NCBI GenBank assembly: GCA_022451505.1
Contig: JAKURX010000005.1
Coordinates: 1 to 45,094, forward strand
DNA from: Acidimicrobiales bacterium
GTDB taxonomy: Bacteria > Actinomycetota > Acidimicrobiia > Acidimicrobiales > MedAcidi-G1
Direction: 5' to 3'
DNA length: 45,094 nucleotides
Of the stretch, positions 8,004-15,748 are shown piece after piece. Under the pieces are notes generated by a model that saw nothing but the letters and a program-made list of their open reading frames with translations, was not told the DNA's origin and did not search any database. Numbering within the stretch: the first letter of the stretch is position 1; each line of letters starts with the position of its first letter. The position numbers and the translations under genes were made by a program.

Positions 8004-8516
8004 ATGACAGCGAACCCGGGCAGGTCCGACGAGACGGATCCCGAGACCCGGCTGGAACTCACAGCGGACCCACTACCGGTCGAAGGGTTGACCCGCTGGG
8101 TCGCCCGACCGGACTGCGGTGCGGTGGTCGTCTTCTGTGGAAACGCACGCGACCACGCCGAGGGTCGTCCCGGGGTGACAGCCCTGGAATACGAGGCCTA
8201 CGACGCCCAGGTAGTCCCTCGCCTGGGCCGGATCGCCGACGAGGCCCGCCGGCGGTGGCCGGACCTGGGCCGTGTGGCCCTGGTGCACCGGACCGGTCCG
8301 TTGGAGGTTGGTGAGGCCGCCGTGGTGGTGGCCGTGTCGTCACCCCACCGGGACACGGCGTTTGAGGCTGGGCGCTGGTGCATCGACACGCTCAAGGCCA
8401 CCGTTCCGATTTGGAAGAGCGAAACGTGGGACGGTGGCCAGAGCTGGGGGACGGACGCCCAGCACGTTGTCGACGTCGAGGGGTCAAACGGCCCGGTCGG
8501 CGGGGTGACGTGGTGA
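8004..8516 (+). CDS. moaE: Molybdopterin synthase catalytic subunit MoaE
   Basis: MoaE, with sulfur-charged MoaD, converts precursor Z (cPMP) into molybdopterin. The 170-residue protein has the family's VVVFCGNARDHAEG loop with the conserved Arg (R49), the VHRTGPLEVGE segment (about 94-104), and the active-site stretch LKATVPIWKSE with lysines 131 and 138, which correspond to the catalytic and MoaD-linking lysines. The N-terminal 20 residues are an acidic extension. No moaD, moaA or moaC is adjacent. ATG 8004 follows a TANNNT element by 8 nt. The stop overlaps the start of the next gene by 4 nt (GTGA), so the small membrane protein is probably translated with it. Confidence 0.93.
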   Translation: MTANPGRSDETDPETRLELTADPLPVEGLTRWVARPDCGAVVVFCGNARDHAEGRPGVTALEYEAYDAQVVPRLGRIADEARRRWPDLGRVALVHRTGPLEVGEAAVVVAVSSPHRDTAFEAGRWCIDTLKATVPIWKSETWDGGQSWGTDAQHVVDVEGSNGPVGGVTW

Positions 8517-8764
8517 ACCCGGCCGTCTTATTCCTGATCGGGGGGGTTGGCCTGGCGGTCGTGCTCTCGATCGTGGTGTGGTTGTTCAGCCGGCCGCGGA
8601 CCAGGGTCGAAGACCCCAACGAGCTTCGGCGCACGCTGCGGTCTCTGCGATCGTCGTCGCCAGGTTCCGCGACGCCGGTGCACGGCGACGGTGGCCTCCG
8701 CGTCCTGGGCCGGGAGGATCGAGACGCCCAACCGGGTCAGTCCGAGGACCAGCGGGACGGCTAG
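8513..8764 (+). CDS. Small single-pass membrane protein (83 aa)
   Basis: I do not recognise a family. The 83-residue product starts with a hydrophobic helix (AVLFLIGGVGLAVVLSIVVWLF, residues 4-25) followed by a basic stop (SRPRTR). The rest is a polar, Ser/Arg/Asp-rich cytoplasmic tail. Its GTG overlaps the moaE stop by 4 nt (8513-8516) and mreB begins 9 nt after its stop, so it lies between the two in one transcription unit. Topology resembles small cell-envelope accessory proteins, and proximity to mreB makes a link to the elongation machinery conceivable, but that is speculation. MreC and MreD are far larger and do not match. Confidence 0.65.
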   Translation: MNPAVLFLIGGVGLAVVLSIVVWLFSRPRTRVEDPNELRRTLRSLRSSSPGSATPVHGDGGLRVLGREDRDAQPGQSEDQRDG

Positions 8765-8773
8765 GAACCCTTC

Positions 8774-9778
8774 GTGGCACGGGACTTGGCGATCGACCTG
8801 GGGACGGCCAACACGCTGGTCTACGCCCGCGGGGAAGGGGTGGTGCTGGCCGAGCCGTCGGTGATCGCCATCAACGAGCGGACGGGTGACGTCCTGGCTA
8901 TGGGCGACGAGGCCTGGCACATGATCGGGCGGACCCCGGAGCACGTGGTGGCCAAGCGGCCACTGCGCAAGGGGGCCATCACCGAGTTCGACGTCACCCA
9001 GCGGATGGTCCGTCTGCTGCTGGAACGGGTCGGCGTGAGCCGTTTTAACCGTCCCAAGGTGCTGGTCTGCGTACCGTCGGCCATCACCGCCGTGGAGCGT
9101 CGGGCGGTGACCGAGGCGGCCCGAAAGGCCGGGGCCGCCGATGCGCAGCTGATCGAACAGCCGCTGGCGGCGGCCATCGGCGCCAACCTCCCGATCAGTG
9201 AGCCGGTGGGGAACATGGTGGTCGACATCGGTGGGGGAACCTCGGAGTCGGCCTTGCTCTCGTTAGGGGGCGTAGTGGCTCTCGAGGCGATCCGGGTCGG
9301 CTCGTTTGACATCGACGCCGCCATCCAGGCCTACGTGCGCCGCGAGTACGGGCTGGCCATAGGTGAGCGCACCGCCGAGGAGATCAAGTGGCACATCGGC
9401 TCAGCGGCTCCCACTCCGGACGAGGGGCGGGCCGAGGTGAAGGGTCGTGAGCTCATGAGCGGCCTTCCCAAGACGGTGATCTTGACGCCGGCGGAGATTC
9501 GCGTAGCCATCGACGAGCCGGTGTCAGCCATGGTGGAGTCGGTGGTGGCCTGCCTGGCCCAGGCGCCGGCCGAGTTGGCTCAGGACCTACTGGCCCAGGG
9601 CATCTGCCTGGTAGGAGGCGGGAGCCTCCTGCAGGGGCTCGACATCCGTCTGTCAGAAGAGACCGGCGTCCCGGTGGTCCCGGTGGCCACGCCGATGGAG
9701 TGCGTAGTGATGGGAGCCGGCCAGTGCATCGAGTCATTCGAGGCGATGCGGGCCATGTTCATGGAAGGCCGCCGCTAG
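8774..9778 (+). CDS. mreB: Rod-shape-determining protein MreB
   Basis: An actin-fold ATPase that forms filaments under the membrane and guides lateral cell-wall synthesis. The ATP-binding motifs are clear: phosphate 1 DLGTANT at 8-14, phosphate 2 DIGGGTSE at 151-158, and the adenosine region LVGGGSLLQGLD near 275. The membrane-proximal segment EQPLAAAIGANLPI (128-141) matches MreB, with Q in place of the commoner second E of EEP. Length, 334 residues, is normal. GTG 8774 follows a TAGGAA sequence. No mreC, mreD, pbp2 or rodA follows, unlike the usual order. The stop codon overlaps the stop of the convergent HEAT-repeat gene by two bases. Confidence 0.93.
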   Translation: MARDLAIDLGTANTLVYARGEGVVLAEPSVIAINERTGDVLAMGDEAWHMIGRTPEHVVAKRPLRKGAITEFDVTQRMVRLLLERVGVSRFNRPKVLVCVPSAITAVERRAVTEAARKAGAADAQLIEQPLAAAIGANLPISEPVGNMVVDIGGGTSESALLSLGGVVALEAIRVGSFDIDAAIQAYVRREYGLAIGERTAEEIKWHIGSAAPTPDEGRAEVKGRELMSGLPKTVILTPAEIRVAIDEPVSAMVESVVACLAQAPAELAQDLLAQGICLVGGGSLLQGLDIRLSEETGVPVVPVATPMECVVMGAGQCIESFEAMRAMFMEGRR

Positions 9779-10515
9779 GAATCCCCGGTCGGTGACCCTT
9801 CCGGCTCGACGCCCAGGAGGTCCTCGGCGGCCTGCCGGACCTGCCAGTCCCGATCGGTGAGGGCGGACCGAAGGGCGGCCTCCACGTCGTCCCCTTCGAA
9901 GGAGGCCAGGGCCAGGACGGCGCGTCGCCGGACGGTCGGACGGTCCGAGAGCCCGGCTAGGACGGACGCCCGTCCGCCCGCGTGCCCGACGGCGCCGAGG
10001 GCGGCCACTGCGGCCTCGCGGCACAGGGAATCGTCGTGGCCGTCGTCCGGTTTGGATGTCCCGGCAATGACGGAGAGGGGACCGACCGTGTGGTCAGACC
10101 ACCCCGGGTGTTCGCCGGCCGCCCAGCAGGCGACCTCGACCACCGACCGGTCGCTGTCAACCAGCAGGGCCACGAGGGCCTCCCGGTGGGCGTCGCTGGC
10201 GGGATCCCACCCGCCAAGAACCTCGAGAGCCCTTCGCCGAACCGCGGGATCGGGGTCCGTGAGGCCGTTGGTCAACTCGGGATCGCGGAGGCCGTCGGTC
10301 GTCCGGTCCCCCACCATGCGGTGGAGGGCACCCAGGGCGGCCGCCCGCACCACGGGCGCCGGATCGGACAGCAGGGCGCGGGCCCCAGCAGGGTCTCCGC
10401 GGTGCCCGGCCAGGACGGCCCGGCGGCGCCGGGCCGCCACCTCTGCGTCGGGGGCGGCCCCCCGGTGGACGTGACGGCCACTCGGGATCCGGTCGTCCGG
10501 ACCGGCTGAGGCCAC
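9775..10515 (-). CDS. HEAT-repeat protein
   Basis: A 246-residue protein made almost wholly of helical HEAT/PBS-lyase-like repeats. About six units of roughly 30 residues can be seen, with cores such as PAVRRRALEVLGGW, RSVVEVACWAAGEH, LCREAAVAALGAVGH, PTVRRRAVLALASF and WQVRQAAEDLLGVE. Such solenoids usually serve as protein-binding scaffolds. The frame is open further upstream, but that part overlaps the neighbouring membrane-protein gene. GTG 10515 lies 2 nt past that gene's stop and is the likely start, so the two form one minus-strand operon. There is no signal peptide or membrane helix. Its stop overlaps the mreB stop. Function unknown. Confidence 0.72.
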   Translation of the reverse strand: MASAGPDDRIPSGRHVHRGAAPDAEVAARRRRAVLAGHRGDPAGARALLSDPAPVVRAAALGALHRMVGDRTTDGLRDPELTNGLTDPDPAVRRRALEVLGGWDPASDAHREALVALLVDSDRSVVEVACWAAGEHPGWSDHTVGPLSVIAGTSKPDDGHDDSLCREAAVAALGAVGHAGGRASVLAGLSDRPTVRRRAVLALASFEGDDVEAALRSALTDRDWQVRQAAEDLLGVEPEGSPTGDS

Positions 10516-10517
10516 GG

Positions 10518-10997
10518 TCAGCCGATGGCCTGCTCGAGGAGGAACCCGGAAAGGAACACCACAAGGCCGATGGCCGTGGCGGTGGCCACCCCGGCGACCA
10601 CCACGAAGACGGTCAGCAAGACCACCGAACGAAGCCGGTGCCACCAGCGGATGTGGGCTCGCCGGCCGGTGACCACCCGTCGAGGCGGCTGGAACCAGAC
10701 GCCCAGGCGGGCTCCGGGACTCCACGGTCGGTCCACGGCGAACTCCAGGTCCCCCGAGGGGGGAATCTGCGACCGGCGGGCCAGCAGGAGGCGGACCGTT
10801 GGCCGGTCGGGGAGGCCGGAGCCGTACCGAAGTCCGATGCTCGATCGGGTCGGGTCCGTGGCAGGCTGGGCCGCCACCGGCGAGAACCGGCGGATCGCCC
10901 CGTAGCCGACGGCGCCCAGGACCAGCACCATCAACGACCAGGACACGAACACCGGCGTCGGGATCGACCCGTCCAGCGGCGGGAACGGAAACTCCAC
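10518..10997 (-). CDS. Two-TM membrane protein of unknown function
   Basis: A 159-residue protein with one hydrophobic helix near the N-terminus (VFVSWSLMVLVLGAVGYGAI), a basic/proline-rich middle domain of about 85 residues, and a C-terminal helix (LLTVFVVVAGVATATAIGLVVFL). The middle section (FAVDRPWSPGARLGVWFQPP) looks like a small beta domain, probably placed between the two helices on one side of the membrane. GTG 10997 is preferred because TAGGTT on the minus strand ends exactly 7 nt before it, a leaderless pattern; a TTG at 11006 is the alternative. The HEAT-repeat gene follows after 2 nt. I do not recognise a family. Confidence 0.62.
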   Translation of the reverse strand: MEFPFPPLDGSIPTPVFVSWSLMVLVLGAVGYGAIRRFSPVAAQPATDPTRSSIGLRYGSGLPDRPTVRLLLARRSQIPPSGDLEFAVDRPWSPGARLGVWFQPPRRVVTGRRAHIRWWHRLRSVVLLTVFVVVAGVATATAIGLVVFLSGFLLEQAIG

Positions 10998-11004
10998 GAC
11001 GAGC

Positions 11005-11010
11005 AACCTA
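11005..11010 (-). promoter_or_regulatory. Candidate -10 element, leaderless start at 10997
   Basis: TAGGTT on the minus strand ends 7 nt before GTG 10997. It lies in the very short space (16 bp) before the divergent protease start at 11014. Confidence 0.4.
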
Positions 11011-11013
11011 CCC

Positions 11014-12066
11014 GTGAAGGACCCCGCGGACGGGGGCGGTGCACGGCGCCCACGGACGCTGGTCGGGTCCCTGGTTCTCCTCGTGGTGGCCGCCGCCCTG
11101 CTCCTGACGTTCGTACGGCTGCCCTACTTCGTGTTCAGCCCCGGGTCCGTCCGGTCGCTGAGCGACCGGGTGGTCGTCACCGTGGGCCAGCGGTTCGAGC
11201 CGGTCGGCGAGGTGTACTTCACCACGGTCCAACAGGACTCCACGGTCAACGGCTGGGAGTACCTGGAGGCCCGGATCAGGGGTTCGTTGACCCTGCTTGA
11301 GGAGGACCTGGTCCTCGGTGATCGGACCCGCGACGAGAACCGGGTCTTCAACCTGGACCTGATGCGGGTATCCAAGTCGACCGCGGTGGCCGCCGCCCTC
11401 CGCCACCTGGGGGTCGACCCATACGAGGCCACCGGAGTGGGCCTAGCCCAGGTAACAGGACCCTCCATCGGGCTGCTGACCACCGACGACGTGATCGTGG
11501 CCGTGGACGGCGAGCCGATCCGGCTGGTCCTGGACCTTGTGGCGGTAATCGGGACGCACCACCCCGGGGACGTGGTGGCTCTGGAAGTAGAGCCGGTCCG
11601 GGGCGGACGGTCCCGGACAGTCAAGGTTGTCCTGGGGGCTCGTGAGGACGACCCGTCGATGGGCTTCCTGGGGGTGGTCCCCCAGACCCGGTGGGAGGAC
11701 GTGGAGGGCCTCCCCATCGACGTGCGGGTGAACACCGGCCGGGTGGGCGGCAATTCGGCCGGCCTGGCCCTTGCCCTGTCCATCCTGGACCTGGTGACGC
11801 CCGGTGAGTTGACCGGGGGCCTGCGGGTGGCGTCGACGGGGACCATCGACATCGACGGCAACGTGGGGCCGATCGGCGGGATCATCCAGAAGGTGGTGGC
11901 GGCCCGGGAGGCGGGGATCGACCTTTTGGTGGTACCGACGGGCGAGTTGGCCGAGGCCCGACACCACGCCGGGGACCTGGCCGTCGAGGGAGCGGACAAC
12001 CTGGCCGACGCCTTGGCCGCCTTGGCCCGCCACGGGGGTCACACCACCGACCTGGCGCTTCCGTGA
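11014..12066 (+). CDS. PDZ domain / Lon-type (S16) membrane-anchored protease, YlbL-like
   Basis: A 350-residue serine protease anchored by one N-terminal helix (LVGSLVLLVVAAALLLTFV, 16-34), with the rest outside the membrane. A PDZ-like module spans about 135-215 (GVGLAQVTGPSIGLLTTDDVI...AVDGEP). The C-terminal Lon-type domain has the catalytic dyad: Ser248 in GGNSAGLALALSILD and Lys293 in GGIIQKVVAA. Family members in Firmicutes and Actinobacteria degrade or process exported and membrane proteins. Length matches the YlbL group (about 340). Start GTG 11014 yields a short polar N-terminus before the helix. It diverges closely from the two-TM protein gene. Confidence 0.9.
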   Translation: MKDPADGGGARRPRTLVGSLVLLVVAAALLLTFVRLPYFVFSPGSVRSLSDRVVVTVGQRFEPVGEVYFTTVQQDSTVNGWEYLEARIRGSLTLLEEDLVLGDRTRDENRVFNLDLMRVSKSTAVAAALRHLGVDPYEATGVGLAQVTGPSIGLLTTDDVIVAVDGEPIRLVLDLVAVIGTHHPGDVVALEVEPVRGGRSRTVKVVLGAREDDPSMGFLGVVPQTRWEDVEGLPIDVRVNTGRVGGNSAGLALALSILDLVTPGELTGGLRVASTGTIDIDGNVGPIGGIIQKVVAAREAGIDLLVVPTGELAEARHHAGDLAVEGADNLADALAALARHGGHTTDLALP

Positions 12067-12170
12067 GGCAAGGCGTCGTTGGGTTTCCACAACACATTCC
12101 GGGGGGGCATGACAGATCCGGCTCCGTCGTGAGAGTTCGGCGCGCAGTCCTCGGTCCCGTGTGTCGGCCG

Positions 12171-12176
12171 TAGGCT
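12171..12176 (+). promoter_or_regulatory. Candidate -10 element, leaderless start of the UPF0182 gene
   Basis: TAGGCT ends 6 nt before ATG 12183. Confidence 0.4.
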
Positions 12177-12182
12177 CCCCAC

Positions 12183-15100
12183 ATGCGCCCTGAAGACGCT
12201 CCACCGCCTGAAGACGCTCCACCGCCCGGGCCGCGTCCCTTCCTCCTTCGTCGCCGGCGTCCGCCCCGGGGGTCGCGCAAGATCCGCCTGATAGTTGGCG
12301 GGGTCGTGTCGGCGTTCTTCGTTCTTCTGCTCTCCCTGCGAGGAATCGCCGGCTTTTGGACCGACTACCTGTGGTTCGACGCCCTGGGTCACGAGGACGT
12401 GTTCGTTTCGGTCCTGAGTGCCCAGGTGGTGCTGGTAGCCCTGTTCACTCTGCTGTTCTTCGGGATGCTGTACGGGAACCTGACGGTGGCCGACCGCCTG
12501 GCCCCCCGCGTCAGGCCACCCGGGCCGGAGGAGGACCTGCTGCGCGGCTACCACCTGATGGTGGGTCGCCGGCGGGGGCTGGTGCGCCTCGTCCTGTCGG
12601 GCCTGTTTGCCCTCGTCGCCGGACTGGGTGTATCGGGCCGGTGGGAGGAGTGGCTGCTGTTCACCAACGGCGTGGACTTCGGCGTCACCGATGCCCAGTT
12701 CGGCCGAGACATCGGCTTCTACGTGTTCCGTCTGCCGTTCCTGAGCTTCGTGGTGGGCTGGCTGTTCGCCACGCTGATGGTGACGTTGGTGGTGACCACG
12801 ATCCTGCATTACATCAACGGCGGGATCCGCCTGCAGACTGCCGGCGAACGGGTCCAACCCCAGGTCAAGGCCCACCTGTCGGTGCTCCTGGCTCTGATCG
12901 CCCTGGTGCGAGCCGGCGACTACTGGCTGGCCCGGTTCGAGCTAACCACCTCGGACCGAGGGGCCGTGATGGGGGCCACCTACACCGACGTGAAGGCCCA
13001 GCTGCCGGCCATCCAACTGCTGATCCTGATCTCCCTCTTCTCCGTGGTCCTGCTGATCGTGAACATCCGTCGCCGCGGCTGGGTGCTGCCCACCCTGGCC
13101 GTCGGGCTGTGGGCGTTCGTTGCCCTGGTTATCGGCAACATCTACCCGGCGGTCATCCAGAGCTTCCGGGTAGAGCCAGCCGAGTCGGAGAAGGAGGCGC
13201 TATACATCGGTCGCAACATTGAGGCGACACGGTCGGCCTTCGGCCTGGACAGCATCACCGCAGTGCAACTCACCGACTTCGACAACCAGGTGACGGCAGC
13301 CGACCTGCGGGCCCACGGTGGCACAGTTCGCAACATCCGCACCCTAGATCCGTTGGTTGTCCAGGGGACCTTTGACCGCCTCCAGGGGGAGCGCGAGTAC
13401 TACACCTTCACTGATGAGATGGACACCGACCGGTACACCATCGACGGAGAGACCACCCAGGTCCTGCTTGGGACCCGTGAGCTGGAGCTGAACGAGACCC
13501 GATCGTGGGAGAACCAGCACGTGGCGTTCACTCACGGCTACGGGGTGGCTATGGCTCCGGTCAGCCGCGTGAAGGGCTCGGGCGACCCGGACTTTCTGGT
13601 CGGGGACCTACCGGTGTCCATTGACCCGTCGGTGGAGGTGGTTCTGGACCGGCCCCAGCTGTACGTAGGTGAGGGCCTCAGCGGGTACTCGGTGGTCGGG
13701 GCCAGCCGCGACGAGGTGGATTACACCGACGAGAACCAGGAGACGCGAACCGTCCGATACGCCGACATTGGCGGGGAGGGCGGCGTGGCCATGGGTTCGA
13801 TGATCCGTCGGGCGGCGTTCGCCCTGCGGTTCGGCCAGCTGGAGCCGCTGATCTCCAACTTCATCACCGGGGACTCCCGGGTGTTTTACGTGCGCGACGT
13901 GCGCGACCGCGTCGAGAAGCTGGCTCCCTTCCTCCACTTCGACGCCGACCCCTACCCGGTGCTGGTGGACGGCCGGATCATCTACGTGGTGGACGGCTAC
14001 ACAACCACCGACCGGTTCCCGTACGCCCAGAGGGCCTCCACGTCGAACCTGCCGAGGTCCAGCGGCCTCCGACACGATCTCAACTACGTCAGGAACTCGG
14101 TGAAGGCCACCGTCGACGCCTTCACCGGCGAGGTCGTCTTCTACGTCATGGACCCCGAGGATCCTCTGGTGTCCGCCTACGGCCTGGCATTCGAGGGCCT
14201 GTTCACCCCGGCGTCGGAGATGCCTCCTTCCCTTGTTGGCCACCTGCGATACGCCGAGGACCTCTTCCGGGTTCAGACCGAGCTGTGGGGCAGCTACCAC
14301 GTCGACGAGACCGAGAACTTCTACCAGCGGGCGGCGGAGTGGTCGGTGTCTCAGGACCCGGGACGGACCGGTGAGGGAGCGGCCAACCTCACCGTGGTGG
14401 ACGAGCAGGGCTTCAAGGTCGGAACCCGACACAAGCGGATGGCGCCTTACCGGGCCATGGTCGACCTTCCGGGGGGCGACCAGACCGAGTTCGTAATCAT
14501 GCGGGCCTACGTACCCCTTGACGAGGACGACGCCCGCAAGGAACTAGCGGCCTACATAGTGGGCCGCAGCGACGGCGACCGATACGGCGAGCTGGTCGTG
14601 TACCGGCCCCCGTCTTCAAACTTCGATGGACCGGCCCTTGCCGAGGAGCGGATACGCAACGATGAGGAGGTGGCCAGCCTCCAGACGCTGCTCAGCCAGC
14701 GGGGGTCTTCGGTGTTGTTCGGCGAGTTACTGCTCGTGCCGATCGAGGACTCGATCCTTTACGTGCGGCCGATGTACGTGCAGGCCGAAGGGGATTCCAC
14801 GGTGCCGGAACTGGAGCGCGTCATTGTCGCCGTGGGTGAGAGGGTTGTGATGGCCAACTCGCTGCAGGAGGCACTGGAGGATCTCACCGGGTCGAACCTG
14901 GACACCCTGTTCGCCGGGATCAGCACCGGGGCGAGAACTTCGGGAACTGAGGACGATCCGGAACTCGCGACGGACGACGGGCCGGACGACGTCGTCACCG
15001 GCTCCGATGGAGGCTCGTCGATGGAAGGCGACCTTCCAGAGGACGTGGGCGCCCTCCTGACCGAGTTGGCCGACCTGCAGCGGGCCTCGGCCCGGGCGTT

Positions 15101-15197
15101 GGCCCGGGACCCTGCCGCCTGGTTGGAGTTTGGACGGCTCCAAGCCCGGATTCAGGACCTGCTGGAGATCCTGGAGGGGTCAGTCTTCGACGAATAG
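12183..15197 (+). CDS. UPF0182 family large membrane protein
   Basis: A 1004-residue protein of the UPF0182 family, found in Actinobacteria, cyanobacteria and some clostridia; its function is not established. After a Pro-rich cytoplasmic N-terminus come seven hydrophobic helices within the first 330 residues (for example VGGVVSAFFVLLLSL, VVLVALFTLLFFGMLY, TLMVTLVVTTILHYI). A large extracytoplasmic domain follows, with family sequences such as FWTDYLWFDALGH near 60-70 and LRYAEDLFRVQTELWGSYH near 690-710. The last 80 residues begin with a very acidic linker (TDDGPDDVVTG) and end in a helical segment. Length is in the family's usual 900-1000 range. It is monocistronic, with a convergent neighbour. 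Confidence 0.93.
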   Translation: MRPEDAPPPEDAPPPGPRPFLLRRRRPPRGSRKIRLIVGGVVSAFFVLLLSLRGIAGFWTDYLWFDALGHEDVFVSVLSAQVVLVALFTLLFFGMLYGNLTVADRLAPRVRPPGPEEDLLRGYHLMVGRRRGLVRLVLSGLFALVAGLGVSGRWEEWLLFTNGVDFGVTDAQFGRDIGFYVFRLPFLSFVVGWLFATLMVTLVVTTILHYINGGIRLQTAGERVQPQVKAHLSVLLALIALVRAGDYWLARFELTTSDRGAVMGATYTDVKAQLPAIQLLILISLFSVVLLIVNIRRRGWVLPTLAVGLWAFVALVIGNIYPAVIQSFRVEPAESEKEALYIGRNIEATRSAFGLDSITAVQLTDFDNQVTAADLRAHGGTVRNIRTLDPLVVQGTFDRLQGEREYYTFTDEMDTDRYTIDGETTQVLLGTRELELNETRSWENQHVAFTHGYGVAMAPVSRVKGSGDPDFLVGDLPVSIDPSVEVVLDRPQLYVGEGLSGYSVVGASRDEVDYTDENQETRTVRYADIGGEGGVAMGSMIRRAAFALRFGQLEPLISNFITGDSRVFYVRDVRDRVEKLAPFLHFDADPYPVLVDGRIIYVVDGYTTTDRFPYAQRASTSNLPRSSGLRHDLNYVRNSVKATVDAFTGEVVFYVMDPEDPLVSAYGLAFEGLFTPASEMPPSLVGHLRYAEDLFRVQTELWGSYHVDETENFYQRAAEWSVSQDPGRTGEGAANLTVVDEQGFKVGTRHKRMAPYRAMVDLPGGDQTEFVIMRAYVPLDEDDARKELAAYIVGRSDGDRYGELVVYRPPSSNFDGPALAEERIRNDEEVASLQTLLSQRGSSVLFGELLLVPIEDSILYVRPMYVQAEGDSTVPELERVIVAVGERVVMANSLQEALEDLTGSNLDTLFAGISTGARTSGTEDDPELATDDGPDDVVTGSDGGSSMEGDLPEDVGALLTELADLQRASARALARDPAAWLEFGRLQARIQDLLEILEGSVFDE
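12189..12224 (+). repeat. 18-bp perfect tandem duplication inside the UPF0182 N-terminus
   Basis: Two adjacent identical 18-bp units (12189-12206 and 12207-12224) encode a doubled Pro-Glu-Asp-Ala-Pro-Pro segment in the disordered N-terminal tail. This is typical of slippage and tolerated in a flexible region. Confidence 0.8.
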
Positions 15198-15234
15198 GCC
15201 CGGCCGATGAGGCGACGGCCGATCGGACAGGTGA

Positions 15235-15669
15235 TCAGTCGACGGGTTGCCAGCCGCTGGTCCGCCGCGACGAGTCGGCACCCGGGGTGGGATCGGAGCC
15301 GGTGCGGGCTCGAGCCGGAGAGTCGGCGGTGAGGTCGATGAACGACTCGTCGCCGGCCAGGTCGGGAGTGGGGATCGGCGCGACGGCCTCGTCGCTCAGG
15401 GCCACGCCGGCGCTATGGGCCACCTCTGCGATGCGGGCATTGAGCTCGACGGCGACCCGGGACAGCTCGGCAGACAGGCGGGCCACCTGGAGCCGGAGGT
15501 CCATGACGTCGCTGGCCTGGTCGTCGACGGTGGCCGTACCCAGGGAGCGGGAGTCGTGCTCGACGACGTCGACCCTCTCGGTCAGGTCGCGTATCGCGTT
15601 CACCATGTCGAGCAGGGTCTGGTCGGTGGCCGGGGGCTCGGCACGGGTGCGGGAGCGACGGAGCGCCAT
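15235..15669 (-). CDS. Small coiled-coil protein of unknown function
   Basis: A soluble 144-residue protein. Residues 15-75 form a likely coiled coil with heptad-like hydrophobic spacing (LLDMVNAIRDLTERVDVVEHD and LRLQVARLSAELSRVAVELNARI). The C-terminal third is acidic and Pro/Ser-rich, probably disordered. There is no signal peptide or membrane segment. On the minus strand TACAGT ends 6 nt before ATG 15669, so the transcript is probably leaderless. It converges on the UPF0182 gene and diverges from the lipoprotein gene. I do not recognise a family; a role in envelope or division scaffolding is possible for proteins of this shape but nothing here proves it. Confidence 0.65.
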   Translation of the reverse strand: MALRRSRTRAEPPATDQTLLDMVNAIRDLTERVDVVEHDSRSLGTATVDDQASDVMDLRLQVARLSAELSRVAVELNARIAEVAHSAGVALSDEAVAPIPTPDLAGDESFIDLTADSPARARTGSDPTPGADSSRRTSGWQPVD

Positions 15670-15675
15670 GGGTCG

Positions 15676-15681
15676 ACTGTA
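15676..15681 (-). promoter_or_regulatory. Candidate -10 element, leaderless start at 15669
   Basis: TACAGT on the minus strand ends 6 nt before ATG 15669. Confidence 0.38.
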
Positions 15682-15748
15682 TCCACGAGTCGATGCAGTG
15701 GTCCGGCACCCCGGGCCGTTCGTCGTGGCCCGGGCCTAGATCCTGGCC

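Noticed and set aside
10516-10725. N-terminal extension of the HEAT-repeat protein
   Set aside because: It overlaps the two-TM membrane protein gene in another frame; GTG 10515 just after that gene's stop fits better.
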